Part shown: positions 19,220 to 30,186 of the stretch, piece after piece | Numbering within the stretch: position 1 is the stretch's first letter | How the letters are laid out: the number at the start of each line of letters is the position of its first letter | From: Pelargonium cotyledonis | Taxonomy: Eukaryota > Streptophyta > Magnoliopsida > Geraniales > Geraniaceae | Direction: 5' to 3' | NCBI GenBank assembly: GCA_036897625.1 | Contig: JAYMTA010000311.1 | Span: forward strand, 1 to 31,689 | DNA: 31,689 nt | Notes under the pieces: model-generated | What the model was told of the DNA's origin: nothing | Seen by the model: the letters and a program-made list of their open reading frames with translations, nothing else | The model's database searches: none | Translations under genes and position numbers: made by a program

Positions 19220-22200
19220 ATGTCTCTGAAAAGCAGAGGAGACCAATCTTTAAGAAGCGTGGTTTCGCAGAAATGGGTTCTTTTGCTTTGCTTGGGAAGT
19301 TTTTGTGCCGGAATGCTCTTCACCAATACGTATGTTTTTGAGTTTTGTGAATTCTTGGAAGCAATTGCTTGATTTATTTAATTGTTTTCTGAAGTGGGTG
19401 TGAGCTAATTTCACCAAATTGCAAGTTTTGTGAGGGAATATTGTTTGATTTTCTGTATAAGATCGATAGTTTGATCTGAAAAGTGATCGTGTAGCTTTTG
19501 TGTTTGTTAGTATGTGTCAAATTTGACGGAGTTGGGTGGTTGCAAGTTTTCAAGAATTCGATGCCTATAACCTGTTCGATGAAATTACTCAATCAGTTGT
19601 TTTGTTACTTCGTTCATTTCTGATTGTGATTTGAATGGTATTGTGGATCTATATTGGGATATGTTGTGATGTTATCTGATCAGTTTGTTGAATGAGTTGT
19701 GTGTATCTCTGATTAGTTTCCTGCAATCGCACCGCCAGTAATAAATGGTTTCTGTTTTCTTGTTCTTACCAATGCGACCATATGCTATTAATCGACTGTG
19801 TGGACCACAAAAGACTAGTGGTTGTAACTTGAAAAGTATGCTAAAATTGGAATTTTAAACAGATTCGAAGTAAAAGGTAGTGATAACTTGAAGAGATTAG
19901 GTCTCTTTCCGCCAAAACCTCCAGATATAGAATCTTTTTACACTTTATTCGAAGTGTGGATTTTCCTTTTTTTAACAGTTGCAGCTTATTTGGTTGTTTT
20001 GATGCTCTTTAATTTGCTTTGTCTTATAGTTTGGAACTTTTGCTTCTGATAAATTAATCAAACAGTTCTTATAGCAAACCATAGAATTTTGAATTCTCTT
20101 CCATCCTATATCAACTTAAGAATCTGCATTGATTTACTCGTCTAAAATGTGTATATTATACCTGTAGAAGGTGCTTTAGTGGCTTTTAATCTTGAATCAT
20201 ATACAAGTTATATGTAGTTTTTATGAGGCAGACACTTGTTGAGATTGCTAAGAAGTTAAAAAATAAATTGTAACAGGATGTGGACTGTTCCTGAACCCAA
20301 AGGGATTGCGCGGACAACTGTATCAGAAGCAGAAAAGTTGAAGTTAATTTCTGAGGGTTGTAATCCAAAAGCAGTGAGTATCGCTATTTGTTCTGCTTTT
20401 TGCAACTAATTTTGATTCGTTTTCCATCTTCCTCATTCAAGCTCTTATTTTGCTTCAAACTTGTAATTTGGTTCGGTCCCTTTAGTTGCATCAGAAGGAA
20501 GTGAAGCCTGAATCAAAGGATATTTTTGGGGAAGTTAGTAGAACTCACCATGCTTTACAGTAAGTGATGTCCTCTTATACATTTTACTATAGTGATTTTT
20601 GATGTTAGATTGGTGCAAAACTGATTTTACCATGTTAAATGCAGTATACTAGATAAGACTGTTTCGAATTTAGAGATGGAAATAGCAGCTGCAAAGGCGG
20701 TACAAGAGTCTATACTCAGTGGATCTCCTTTATCAGAAGATATGAAGACCGGATCACCTATGAAAAGAAAGTATCTAGTGGTTATAGGAGTTAATACTGC
20801 TTTTAGTAGTCGTAAAAGGAGGGACTCGGTTCGCGCTACATGGATGCCACAAGGTTCGTCGGCGCTTTTACCCCTTAAGTTATTTGGATTGTTGTTACGC
20901 TACTTTTTGCTTTTGCAAACAAGTTTACTAACGGGGGGTGCTTTGAAAACAAATAGGAGAGAAAAGAAAGAGGCTGGAAGAAGAGAAGGGTATCGTCACT
21001 CGCTTCGTCATTGGTCACGGGTGGGAATCTAATTCTTTTGACTGATGGAAATGAAGACACTCGTTTCTTGCACAAGCGAATACATAGATGCACTAGATTT
21101 CACATGACATTTTTTTTCTTCTCTTTTTCAAAAACCCATTCATAGACAACACCAATGGAAATAAATAATCAGTTTCAACTTGTGCACTCTAGAAATGTTC
21201 TTTAAAATCCTCTATGCCTGTTAACTTATTGGCATTATGGTTGATTTGATTTTCTTTTTCTCTATTTCTCTATTTATAGTGCCACATCTGGGGGTATTCT
21301 GGATAGAGCTATTGAAGCAGAGGACAAAAAGCATGGAGATATCTTGAGGCTGGTAATGCTCGTATATTCTATCTTTTGTTTCAACTTTTCTTATTCCGTG
21401 ACATGTAGACATACTGTTTACTTCACATGAATGCTTATCGTATGATCTGTATTAAGATATTTGACTTCACTCGTGTCACAATATTCAGGAACATGTTGAA
21501 GGGTACCTTGAATTATCTGCCAAGACGAAGATATATTTTGCTACTGCTGTGGCTTTATGGGATGCTGATTTCTATGTCAAAGTTGATGATGATGTCCATG
21601 TAAATATAGGTCAGTCGATATCATGTTTACTACATCACCAAAATTGAAAATCATTCCACTTGGCATTTTTTGTTCTTATTTCAAAAATCAAGGCTCTTCC
21701 TTTTTGACAATTGCCTGAAAAGATAATTTACATTTTATCATGTATACGTTGTTGCAGCAACACTTGGACACACTTTAGTTAGACACAGTTCAAAATCACG
21801 GGTATACATTGGATGCATGAAATCTGGTCCGGTTCTTTCCCAGAAGTAAGCTTAAGAATTTTCTCGTATACTGGTTGAGTATTGAGCACGTTTACCTGTA
21901 TTTAACTTTTATTATATGAAACAGAGGAGTGAGATACCACGAACCTGAGTACTGGAAATTTGGCGAGTCAGGAAACAAATATTTTCGTCATGCTACAGGA
22001 CAGCTCTATGCTATTTCAAAAGATTTGGCAACATATATATCTATTAACCAGTAAGTTCCAAGTTTTCTTTATTTTTGATGAAAAACAAATTTTATCAGTG
22101 GATCGTTAGGTCATTGGCATTATCTTCTCACATTTAATGTTTATTTTATAAATGATTTACACAGGCATGTTCTGCACAAATATGCTAATGAGGATGTTTC

Positions 22201-23103
22201 ACTCGGATCTTGGTTCATCGGCCTTGATGTGCAGCACATTGATGATCGGAGACTGTGTTGTGGCACTCCTCCTGGTGAGTTCTTGATATTCTATTCCACG
22301 AAATTATGAAGCATTTGAAGCGTTTATTGAGTAAATAAGAAAAAAAAAAAAGCGATCAAAATGTCTATTAAGGAAAGAATAAAAGAGGAGATGTTATGCG
22401 AAAGTTGTCTTAATTAGTGTTGAAGACAAGTAAAGATATAAATTGCATTCTTCTGAAAGTTACTTGGTCATTGTCGTGCACAATTGGTGAGCCTCTATCA
22501 TATGAATTTTCACCCCCCTGAGGAAATGTACTCCGCACCAAAATTGAATTGACTAGATGTTCTCAGAGTAGTTTTTTTATTTTTATAATCTTAGTCTATA
22601 GGAGGTAAGAAGAACTTATCATGTACAGTATCTGAAAAGTTTGCTTCAAAGCATCACCTAATCAAATAAAAATTTCATGATTGGACCTATCAAATGTTGA
22701 GCTGTGAAGTTCAAACCCCGGCACATTTTGCAACAGTGTGACAACTAAATCGATATCCTATTCACTGTTTCAAAGAGGATTCCGTTACCTAATCTGATAA
22801 AGTTATTGCACGTATTACATTTATGCAGTCGTAATGGAACTGTATGCTTGCCTTTGTTTAGGGTTCATGTAGCCATGCAGGTCATAAGTGGAATTTGGTT
22901 CTCGCAAGCTCGTATTTAGTGCATGGTGCTAATATAAACTGTTTGATGCTGCAGATTGCGAGTGGAAGGCTCAGGCAGGCAACATTTGTGTTGCTTCATT
23001 TGATTGGAGCTGCAGCGGAATTTGCAGGTCTGCTGATAGAATCAAGGAGGTTCACCGGCGTTGTGGGGAAGGCGAGGATGCTTTGTGGAGTGCTACTTTC
23101 TGA
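19220..23103 (+). CDS. B3GALT: beta-1,3-galactosyltransferase (GT31, DUF4094 type), 11 exons, 406 aa
   Basis: Coding exons: 19220-19329, 20277-20373, 20486-20559, 20645-20853, 20957-21020, 21280-21352, 21489-21609, 21758-21845, 21925-22050, 22165-22274 and 22955-23103. All introns are GT-AG and the phases sum to 407 codons including TGA. The N-terminus is a short basic tail followed by a hydrophobic helix at about 19-35 ([16 protein letters not shown]), the type II anchor of Golgi glycosyltransferases. The DUF4094 stem follows to about residue 110. The galactosyltransferase domain starts near [12 protein letters not shown] and includes [11 protein letters not shown], the metal-binding VDDDVHV (D242-D244) and an EDVSLGSWF motif. 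The C-terminus is Cys-rich ([12 protein letters not shown] ... CRSADR). It should transfer galactose from UDP-Gal in beta-1,3 linkage in the Golgi; the exact acceptor cannot be read from sequence. It most resembles the Arabidopsis B3GALT2/B3GALT3 type, from memory. Confidence 0.93.
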
Positions 23104-24189
23104 TACACAACACGTACGATCAGTCAAGTAGGTGTGGTAGTTTTTACTTAAATTTTGGTACAAGTATATAGATATAATGTGTTGCTATACAAGAGAGAGA
23201 GAGGGAGAGAGATGATCTGCGACGCGGACCTCCATTTTAACGAGGATTTGCCAGTCAGAAAAATAGAAGAGAGAAGCAAGAGGTCATCGCCACTGATTCT
23301 TTGATGCTTCGAGGGCCAACATGTAAGTCAAAACATCCATGGCTTTTGAGCTCACAATAAATTTAGATCTCTCTGGTGGCTTTTGGCACTTGTGTTCATG
23401 GGTTTGTAGATAGTTTTAGTTTGCAATTGAGAATATGAGAGTATCGTTCTTCGAATGATCTCGTGCTTACGGATCAGCACATTGTAAGGATCATCTGAAG
23501 TTTAAGTCTGCAATGTATGTCATTCAAGCATTATAATGAAATGCTCTATGAGTTCACTGCCCATCTCTTCCCTTGTACTTGCCTAAATCTCTCAGTTCAA
23601 TTCTCAGTTACTTGGACTAGAAGTTACTGTATTATAATATTCTTGAAGATTCATTGAATAGGGAACTATTTAGGGTTTTGTGAGAACATTTTATTCTTCC
23701 ATGACCTCAATCTTCAGGCAACATCAACAATTCCTAAAATTGGAAATTCATGCACTTTCTAATTCAATTTAAAACTGTATATAACGAATTTTTGATTTGT
23801 TATGTTTGTGTCAACATTTACATTATCTTGTCGTTAAATTGAGAGTTCAATTTCTAATTTAGAGGGGACGTGCACGGCACACCCAACATTCACGTTCGTT
23901 TTTAGTAATAAAATGACGTTTGGAAAGCTCTATCCGGTCGGACTTGTTCTTTTTGCACTATTTTGATGCTTTGGATTGTAAACTCAAAAAGAATGAAGGA
24001 GTAGTTCAGAACGACTCATAATTGCACGTCTTGGTTTAAATCGATCCAAACGAATAATCTATACTATAAAAAAAAATATAACAAAATTAAAGAAATGAAA
24101 TTAATTAATTTTTTTTCTGAAACGAGAAATGAAATGATATGCAAACTTTATTTATAATGCAACAATAGAAGAAGAAGAAGAAAGAATTG
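23104..24189. other. 3' UTR of B3GALT and intergenic sequence
   Basis: A GA-rich microsatellite lies at about 23190-23212 and is probably in the 3' UTR. An ATAATGAAAT word at about 23533 could act as a near-upstream poly(A) element. Beyond about 23600 the sequence is AT-rich with no gene, and a GAAGAAGAAG run lies at about 24169-24182. Confidence 0.5.
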
Positions 24190-24614
24190 ACTTGAGTATG
24201 GAAAAACACCCATGAATAATTGGAGTGAAATAGGTCTACTTCCTGATTCATAGTTTGTACCATTTGGAATGTCAATACCTATTCCACCGGGTGGTTTGAA
24301 TTGTTTTGCATGGATAGGTAGAAGGTCCCCAAACACAAATGGTATTGTCGTATTTGGTCTTGATAATAAAAATTTCTAGTATCTCATTTTTCCAGAAGAT
24401 TACACCACTGTGCCCTTGTCTTCATGTCATCTTTCTGCTCACGGTGACTGTTTTATATTGTCGATTAGAATGGATGAATTTATTCGTTGTTTTACACGGT
24501 TACCGGGACTAGAGATTCTCTAGTGGAGAATGCATAATGGTTTGAATATGATCACTTTACGCTATCATCCAAATTCATACAAATCCGACAAAACTTTTTC
24601 TGGGAGAATGTTCT
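24190..24614 (+). pseudogene. F-box-associated-like gene relic, left copy
   Basis: In one plus-strand frame I can read NNWSEIGLLPDS and then GGLNCFAWIGRR, followed by NGIVVFGLDNKN, FPEDYTTVPLS and DEFIRCF in pieces. This resembles the beta-propeller part of plant F-box proteins, which have a W-x-x-I/V ... P phrase, then GALHWIGRR and I-x-x-F-D. The frame has several stops and at least one shift (for example TAG in the stretch after DNKNF), so it is not functional. From 24294 onward it is about 80-85% identical to 24991-25300. The family assignment is tentative. Confidence 0.5.
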
Positions 24615-24990
24615 TGTTAAAAATAAAAATTTGATTTAGGCTGTAGGCTTTGGGCTTTGGGGCTTGGGCTTTGAGCTTAGTCAAATCAATATTAGGCCTA
24701 TTTGTATTAAGTAATCAATTTATCTATAATAGTCTTGTACTTGGTAGAATACTTTTGTAGTGGAGAGAAATATCTAGAATAATTGTCTAGTTGAGAGAGT
24801 CCTCTAGAATAGTGTTGCTCTAGAGGTTTCCTTGGAGTAGTATAAATAGGGGTGCAACCTTACTATTTTGTATCAAGTCAAAAATAAAAATTTCCTCTTC
24901 CATAAAACGTCTCCAACTCCTCTAGTTTACAAAAGCTCTCAATACTCTAAACATCTTCCCAAAAACCCCAAAACAAATTTTCTCCCAACA
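24615..24990 (+). mobile_element. solo LTR of an LTR retrotransposon, ~376 bp
   Basis: The segment begins TGTTAAAAAT and ends TCTCCCAACA, the TG...CA ends of an LTR. It contains a good TATA box (TATAAATAGGGG from 24841) followed by T/C-rich and A-rich sequence, as in the U3-R-U5 layout of short plant LTRs, probably Copia type. No internal region or second LTR is present, so it is a fossil left by recombination. The flanking five bases (24610-24614 and 24991-24995) are not identical, so no target-site duplication is visible. Age cannot be estimated from a single LTR. Confidence 0.6.
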
Positions 24991-25430
24991 GTTTGAATTG
25001 TCTTGCATGGATAGGTAGAAGGCCTTCAAACACAAGTGGTATTGTCGCATTTGATTTTGATGATGAAAATTTATGGTATCTGCATTTTCCAGGAGATTAT
25101 ACCACTGTACCCTTGTCTTTATGCCATTTTTCTAGCTCACGGTGCTGTTTTATATTGTCGATTAGAGTGGATGAATTTATTCGCTGTTTTAAACTAACAC
25201 CGGGGTCAGAGAATGCAGAGTGGTTTGAATTTGATCATATTACACTACCAGCCAAATTCGCACAGGTTCGACCAAGCTTTTTCTAGGAGAATGTCCTTGT
25301 ATTTATGCACCGGGAGAAAGTAGGAGGTGAACTCTTATGATTGGTTAGACAACGAGGCAGTGTCTACTATTGGGCTATTACGTGGGAGCAGGACAGAAGG
25401 GAGACATTATTAGTTCAATATCTCTGCTAT
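24991..25430 (+). pseudogene. F-box-associated-like gene relic, right copy
   Basis: The frame from 24993 reads CLAWIGRRPSNTSGIVAFDF and continues through FPGDYTTVPLSLCHF, KLTPGSENAEWFEFDHITLP and AKFAQVRPSF. Further blocks follow in other frames: VFMHREK-like, then RQRGSVYYWAITWEQDRRET to about 25425. It is better preserved than the left copy but also broken, for example around 25318-25350, and it lacks the F-box and the first propeller part. It starts exactly at the last base of the LTR. The type resembles F-box proteins with a kelch-like C-terminal domain, which are usually adaptors of SCF ubiquitin ligases; this copy cannot act as one. Identification is tentative. Confidence 0.55.
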
Positions 25431-26554
25431 ATAGATATTTTCAGTTTCTTGCTTTGCTTTGTACTACTTGTTGTCATAGTAGAATCCATGGTTGACCTAA
25501 TTTTCCCGTAGAACGATGTACTCGTAGTCATCATAGAATCTATAGTTGACTTGCTTGTTATTTTAGGGTTAAAGGCATCAATGTTACCCAAATTTTGACT
25601 AGATGCCTAATTTAGTATCAAATCTTTAATTTTATCAGACTTAATACCCACACTTTCATTTTGTACCTAATTTAGTACATGTCGTCCGGCTTCGTTAACT
25701 AGCCCGACGGTTAACTCAACATCATCTGTGTTGAGCTTAAAATACGACAACTCTTCCTCCGAAGTCATTGAATCAAGAGTACATGTTGCTGCCTCAGACC
25801 ATGGAACGAACAAATTCATAAGAACGATGCCGCTACACAAGACTTGAAGCCGCAAAAACCAAAACCAAAAACCACAAAAATCTTACAAACCGTAATACTT
25901 GTCGTTGAGACAAGACTCACACCCTAAAAACCCACTTTTCTACTTTCTATCAAACACTTAAACAATTGAACTTAAAAGTTGCAACTACCATCCACTCAAG
26001 AGAGTGCGGCGACTTATTTATTTTTCTCAGTTAGCCCAATATCATCTTTTGTGGATTCTAATTCTATTGTAGTAGATTTTTTTGGGTGGTCGTTCACCGA
26101 AGTGGTTGTGAGCTAATTTCACCAAATAAAATAAATAACATGATTTTTTTTTTATAAAAAAATTCCCCAAATAAGTAAAGAAAAAAGCCCTTGCAATTTT
26201 CCCATGAAAGGTGTCGAGAACAAGAAGTAATTATAACTAGAACCTACGTGGCTAACATTGATTGCTACATGACAAAGCCATAATAGTTACACTGGACGCG
26301 CACACATAGAACCAAAACTAACAGTCTCCTTCCCTAGCAAGCCAATTCGCTTCTCCTTCATAAAAATCTCTTTTTGGCCTGAATTCTCTGAAACACTTCA
26401 TCTTCGATCCTCTGCAATCTAGTTCGTACTATAAAATTTTATCTCTTTTTCTTATTTTTCTTTCGATTTCGATTCTTGATTTGGATCAAACGATCCACTG
26501 ATTTCGATTTGAAGCCGTAATTGAAGTTTCACTTTTGCTTGCAGAACTGTTGCT
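25431..26554 (+). other. intergenic sequence and ATG8 promoter / 5' UTR
   Basis: At 25560-25720 there is a phrase-like repeat (ACCCAAATTTTGACTAG, then CTAATTTAGTA twice), reminiscent of decayed plant foldback elements. At 26099-26127 lies a 29-bp motif shared with intron 1 of the galactosyltransferase gene. The segment 26320-26554 is CT-rich and is the likely 5' UTR of ATG8. The TTTTGCTTGCAG just before the ATG looks like a splice acceptor, so a 5' UTR intron is possible, as in many ATG8 genes. I could not place its donor. Confidence 0.45.
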
Positions 26555-29186
26555 ATGGCCAAGAGCTCTTTCAAGATGGAACACCCTCTGGGTTCGTCTT
26601 TATTTATGCTTATTTTCTTTTTCAGATTCTGGGTTTTATGTGTTGCTGATTTTTTGGAGTGATTTTTTCTGGGTTTTTTTTAGTGGGGGGTTTTGGTGTT
26701 TGATTTTCTCAGTAGGTGTATCAGCTCTATAAGATTTTCAATTTTGCATGATGGGTTTTTGTCAAATATTTACATTGATTGTGTTTTGTGATACTGTTGA
26801 TTTGAGGTGTTTAGTAGTTTGTGGTTTTAGGGTACAGTGTTATTAATTTGATTGTGTCAAGAAAAAAGTATCTTAATTTGAATTGTTTATAGGATTTTCA
26901 TATTTTCTTATTTGGAATTACTGATTTAGTGTTTCCAAACAGTAGATTTTATGATTTTATATGCTTGGTAAGATAGGAAGCATGAACACTTCAAAAATAC
27001 AGTGTGTTCGGTGGATCGTGGGGCCAATTAGATAGCGTTTTTGTGTGTGTACACTTAAAAGATACTAAGTTTGGTGGCTTGCTGTGGCAACTGGATAGTG
27101 TTTTTTGTGTGTGTACACTTCAAAAGTACAGTGTGTTCGGTGGCTCGCTTATGTTATTAGATAGTGTTTTTGTGAGTGTGTGCACTTCAGAAATGCAGTG
27201 TGTTGGGGGACACGCTGTGGCACTTAGATAGTGTTTTTATGTGTGTGACCAACTATTTGTTTAACATATTTGTTGTTAATTTCAATTTCTACATGATTAT
27301 AATAGAAACTATCAGTTCATATAATATATATTTGATTAAAATTTGACGGGTTCCAATTGTTGTATTCCGTGTTCCTTGTTTTGAAAATGATGTAGTGTTA
27401 TGTTTATGTCTGAATTAATGGGTTTAAGGCTCATAGGCTGGTGTTTCCCAATCGAAAAGTTTATTTTTGTTTTTGTTATTGGCTTATTGCTATTTGGTTT
27501 TCGAGTGTGGTGATCAAAAGTATGTAAAGTTGTAACTCATTTTAAATGGGGAGGCCGCACAATATAGTATTTGTGATGCTGTGGCTTGCATAGCTTAGAC
27601 TACCATGATCAGCTAGATTTGCTAAAAAGTATGAACTATACATTTTTCTTGTTATATTCTTAAAACTGTGTGTCTTGTACTTGCCAGAAAGGAGGCAGAC
27701 TGAAGCTGCTCGGATCAGGGAGAAGTACCCAGATAGAATTCCGGTATGGTTCTTCTATTATGCTTCAGCGAGTCCATTCACGTGTAGGTGTTAATGTTTG
27801 TGTTTTGTAGGTGATTGTTGAAAGGGCCGAAAAGACTGATGTAGCTGACATTGATAAGAAAAAGTTAGTTGTTCTTGATCTATCTCTTTGTCGTTTTGAA
27901 ATTGACAGTATCGTAAATATCTGAAAAAGCAGTTGGAATGTATAATCAATTAGTATTTATTATTAGCAGACACTTTTTACCAACTGTCCTTTGCGTATAA
28001 ATCTGGTCATGTTTCAAAATTTTGTTTCTATCTTTCAGATTATGAACCGTCTCGAGAATATCTTTTCATTAAAGGCTTTCGAAACTTGGTGAAAATGAGT
28101 AATCATCCATAATGTGTTTTCCTTTTAAGTGTCTTCCATAAGTAATGCATTGAATGGCTCTGGTCATATAGATACTATAGTTTCTCACTAATTTTTAAAC
28201 AAATCAGTTTGCTGAGCACTAGTTTTCCTGTTCTTTTTTTGTTGTGTATTTTCCTATTACAAAATAATCTTTTGTTGGAGATGTAAATCGAGGCACTTTA
28301 TGTCTGTATGGATAAGAAAGGCCAGCCATTTGCATCATCGTGTGTTGTTGGTTAAGTAGTGGCATGGAGGAGTGATTTCATTTGCTAGAAAACTAGTTTG
28401 AGACCAGCAACAATGTCGGGGGTAGCTACATGAATCCTTTAGCAAAACTAGATTGAGACCGAAAATGTAAATTTGATAGAAATTATGAGATAATGCCTTC
28501 CATACTCCACTAGTAGGATGTTTGTTCATATTTCTTCATATATTCAATCATGAATCGAGATTTTGTAATCACCGTGTGGGCATTTCCTTTTCTTGATTTC
28601 TACTGTAGATTTTCTTCCAGGTGTATGAGGCACCCAACAAGTATTAGTTTTTACATGATTCACTTTCTTTTGAAAAACACTGATCCCTTTCATAGCATAC
28701 TTCATATTAGTTATTATTTGTGACTGTCAAGAATCAAACTTTGTTAACTTCTCATATTTGAAAAGTAGCGGTGTAGTGTGAAACATGTGGGGCTAATTCA
28801 AGTGGTCACGTTGAACATGTCTTCTAAAATGTCGTCTTATTTCTTTTATTGTGTTACTAAATGGACTCTGGTGTCAATGTAGGTATCTGGTTCCCTCTGA
28901 TCTGACTGTCGGCCAGTTTGTGTATGTGGTTCGGAAGAGGATCAAGCTCAGTCCCGAGAAGGCTATTTTCATTTTCGTCAAGAACATTCTTCCTCCCACC
29001 GGTGAGATATTCTCTCCTTACATCCATACCATATGGTTCTCGCTCTTGTATCTCCCGTTCATGACGTGGAAACTTTCGTTTTTTGTTGCAGCTGCGATGA
29101 TGTCTGCTATTTACGAGGACAACAAAGACGAAGATGGTTTCCTGTACATGACCTACAGTGGCGAGAACACATTTGGGGGCATCTGA
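26555..29186 (+). CDS. ATG8: autophagy-related ubiquitin-like protein ATG8, 5 exons, 119 aa
   Basis: Coding exons: 26555-26591, 27688-27743, 27811-27863, 28883-29001 and 29092-29186. All introns are GT-AG and phases sum to 120 codons including TGA. The protein starts [20 protein letters not shown] and contains [43 protein letters not shown] and ends ENTFGGI, diagnostic for ATG8. Full length is 119 aa, normal for the family. Gly117 after Phe116 is the residue exposed when ATG4 removes the last two residues. It is then joined to phosphatidylethanolamine by ATG7, ATG3 and the ATG12-ATG5 complex. Lipidated ATG8 drives autophagosome growth and binds cargo receptors through its LIR-docking pockets. 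The form resembles the Arabidopsis ATG8c/d group. Introns 1 and 3 are each about 1 kb. An AATAAA at about 29233 may serve as poly(A) signal. Confidence 0.97.
26987..27248. repeat. minisatellite in ATG8 intron 1, ~65 bp x 4
   Basis: The phrase CACTTCAAAAATACAGTGTG, or a near copy, begins units at 26987, 27052, 27116 and 27183, spacing 64-67 bp. Each unit continues with a GTTCGGTGGCTCG phrase, a TTAGATAGTGTTTTTGTG phrase and a short GT run. Copies differ at several positions. The array lies inside intron 1 (26592-27687). An open frame through it is a by-product of the repeat and not a gene. Confidence 0.9.
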
Positions 29187-29783
29187 AACACGACACGAAG
29201 GAGCTACATCCTTGTGAATAGGACTGGCTAGAAATAAACTGATATCTTTTGAAGTGAATTGCAAAGTCTATATATAGAGACCAATTTACTTGATCACCCA
29301 GCACAAATCAATGGCCAGAAAGCTTGTTAGTTTAGTTTAATCTAATGGTTAATAATTTATCAAATTTGATTGGTTTCCAAGATTTATGTACACACCCAAA
29401 TTAATGTAAAAATAACTTATTTCGCGCTCTAGAAATTTTCAGAATTATACATGTGATTTAAGTTATATAAGATGATGATTTTTATGTGATTTTTTGGACG
29501 TCTCTCAATTACACAATTACAAAACCCAAATTGGTAATATTTACATTGCGGTTACGTTTCTCAATTACACAATTTTGTTTTTAATTAAGCTCAACGATAA
29601 TTTAACTTAACTTGATTGTCATGTGATGGACAAGTCCACAAAAACTTTTACAAGGAAATTAACAATCAACCTAAGTTGACGGCTTCAATACAAAAATAAG
29701 ATAGATACCAAATTGATAAAAGCTTTAAGGGTCAAATTAAACAAATAATAATTATATTAAATACCAAATGCGGAACAAAAATG
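29187..29783. other. 3' UTR of ATG8 and intergenic sequence
   Basis: The first ~100-200 bp are the ATG8 3' UTR with an AATAAA word at about 29233. A TCTCAATTACACAATT phrase occurs twice at about 29503 and 29559. The rest is AT-rich, and I see no gene. Confidence 0.5.
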
Positions 29784-30186
29784 TCCTAGGTAAAAGATTC
29801 AATTTGGCTCTTGAACTTTGGTGTTTTGTCCCAATTTGGTTTATGAATTTTTTTTAACCAAGTTTGGTGCTTGAACATTCGTGTTTTGACCCAATTTGGT
29901 CATTTAACTCTCAATTGACCCAAGATAGTCCTTGAACTATCAAACATTGATCCAATTTGGTTCATGAACTTTGATGTTTTGGTCCAATTTGGTCTCTGAA
30001 CTTTCATTATAAGCTCTAAGGGCAATGACCATTTTGAGTCTATTGAAAGTTCAAGGACCAAACTGGGGCGAAACATGAAAGTTCAGGGACCATTTTGAAT
30101 TAAAAGAAAGTTTAAAGATTAAATTGGGTCAAAACACAAAAGTTAAGAAACTAAATTGGTTTTTTTTTTAAACCTTTTTCCTAAAT
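29784..30186. repeat. foldback repeat built of CCAATTTGGT-type units
   Basis: The left half repeats a phrase like CAATTTGGTNCTTGAACTTT + GTGTTTTG in the plus orientation several times (about 29798, 29836, 29890, 29948, 29982). The right half (about 30030-30160) carries the same phrase in reverse complement (AAAGTTCAAGGACCAAA, then AAACATGAAAGTTC, GGGTCAAAACACAAAAGTT). The whole could fold into a long imperfect hairpin. Outer ends CCTAGGTAAAAG (left) and the complement of CTTTTTCCTAAAT (right) also pair. No target duplication is clear. Such foldback units are widespread in plant genomes; I do not know the family name. Confidence 0.7.

Noticed and set aside
27004-27231. 75-codon frame in ATG8 intron 1
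   Set aside because: It lies wholly in the 65-bp minisatellite and inside an intron.
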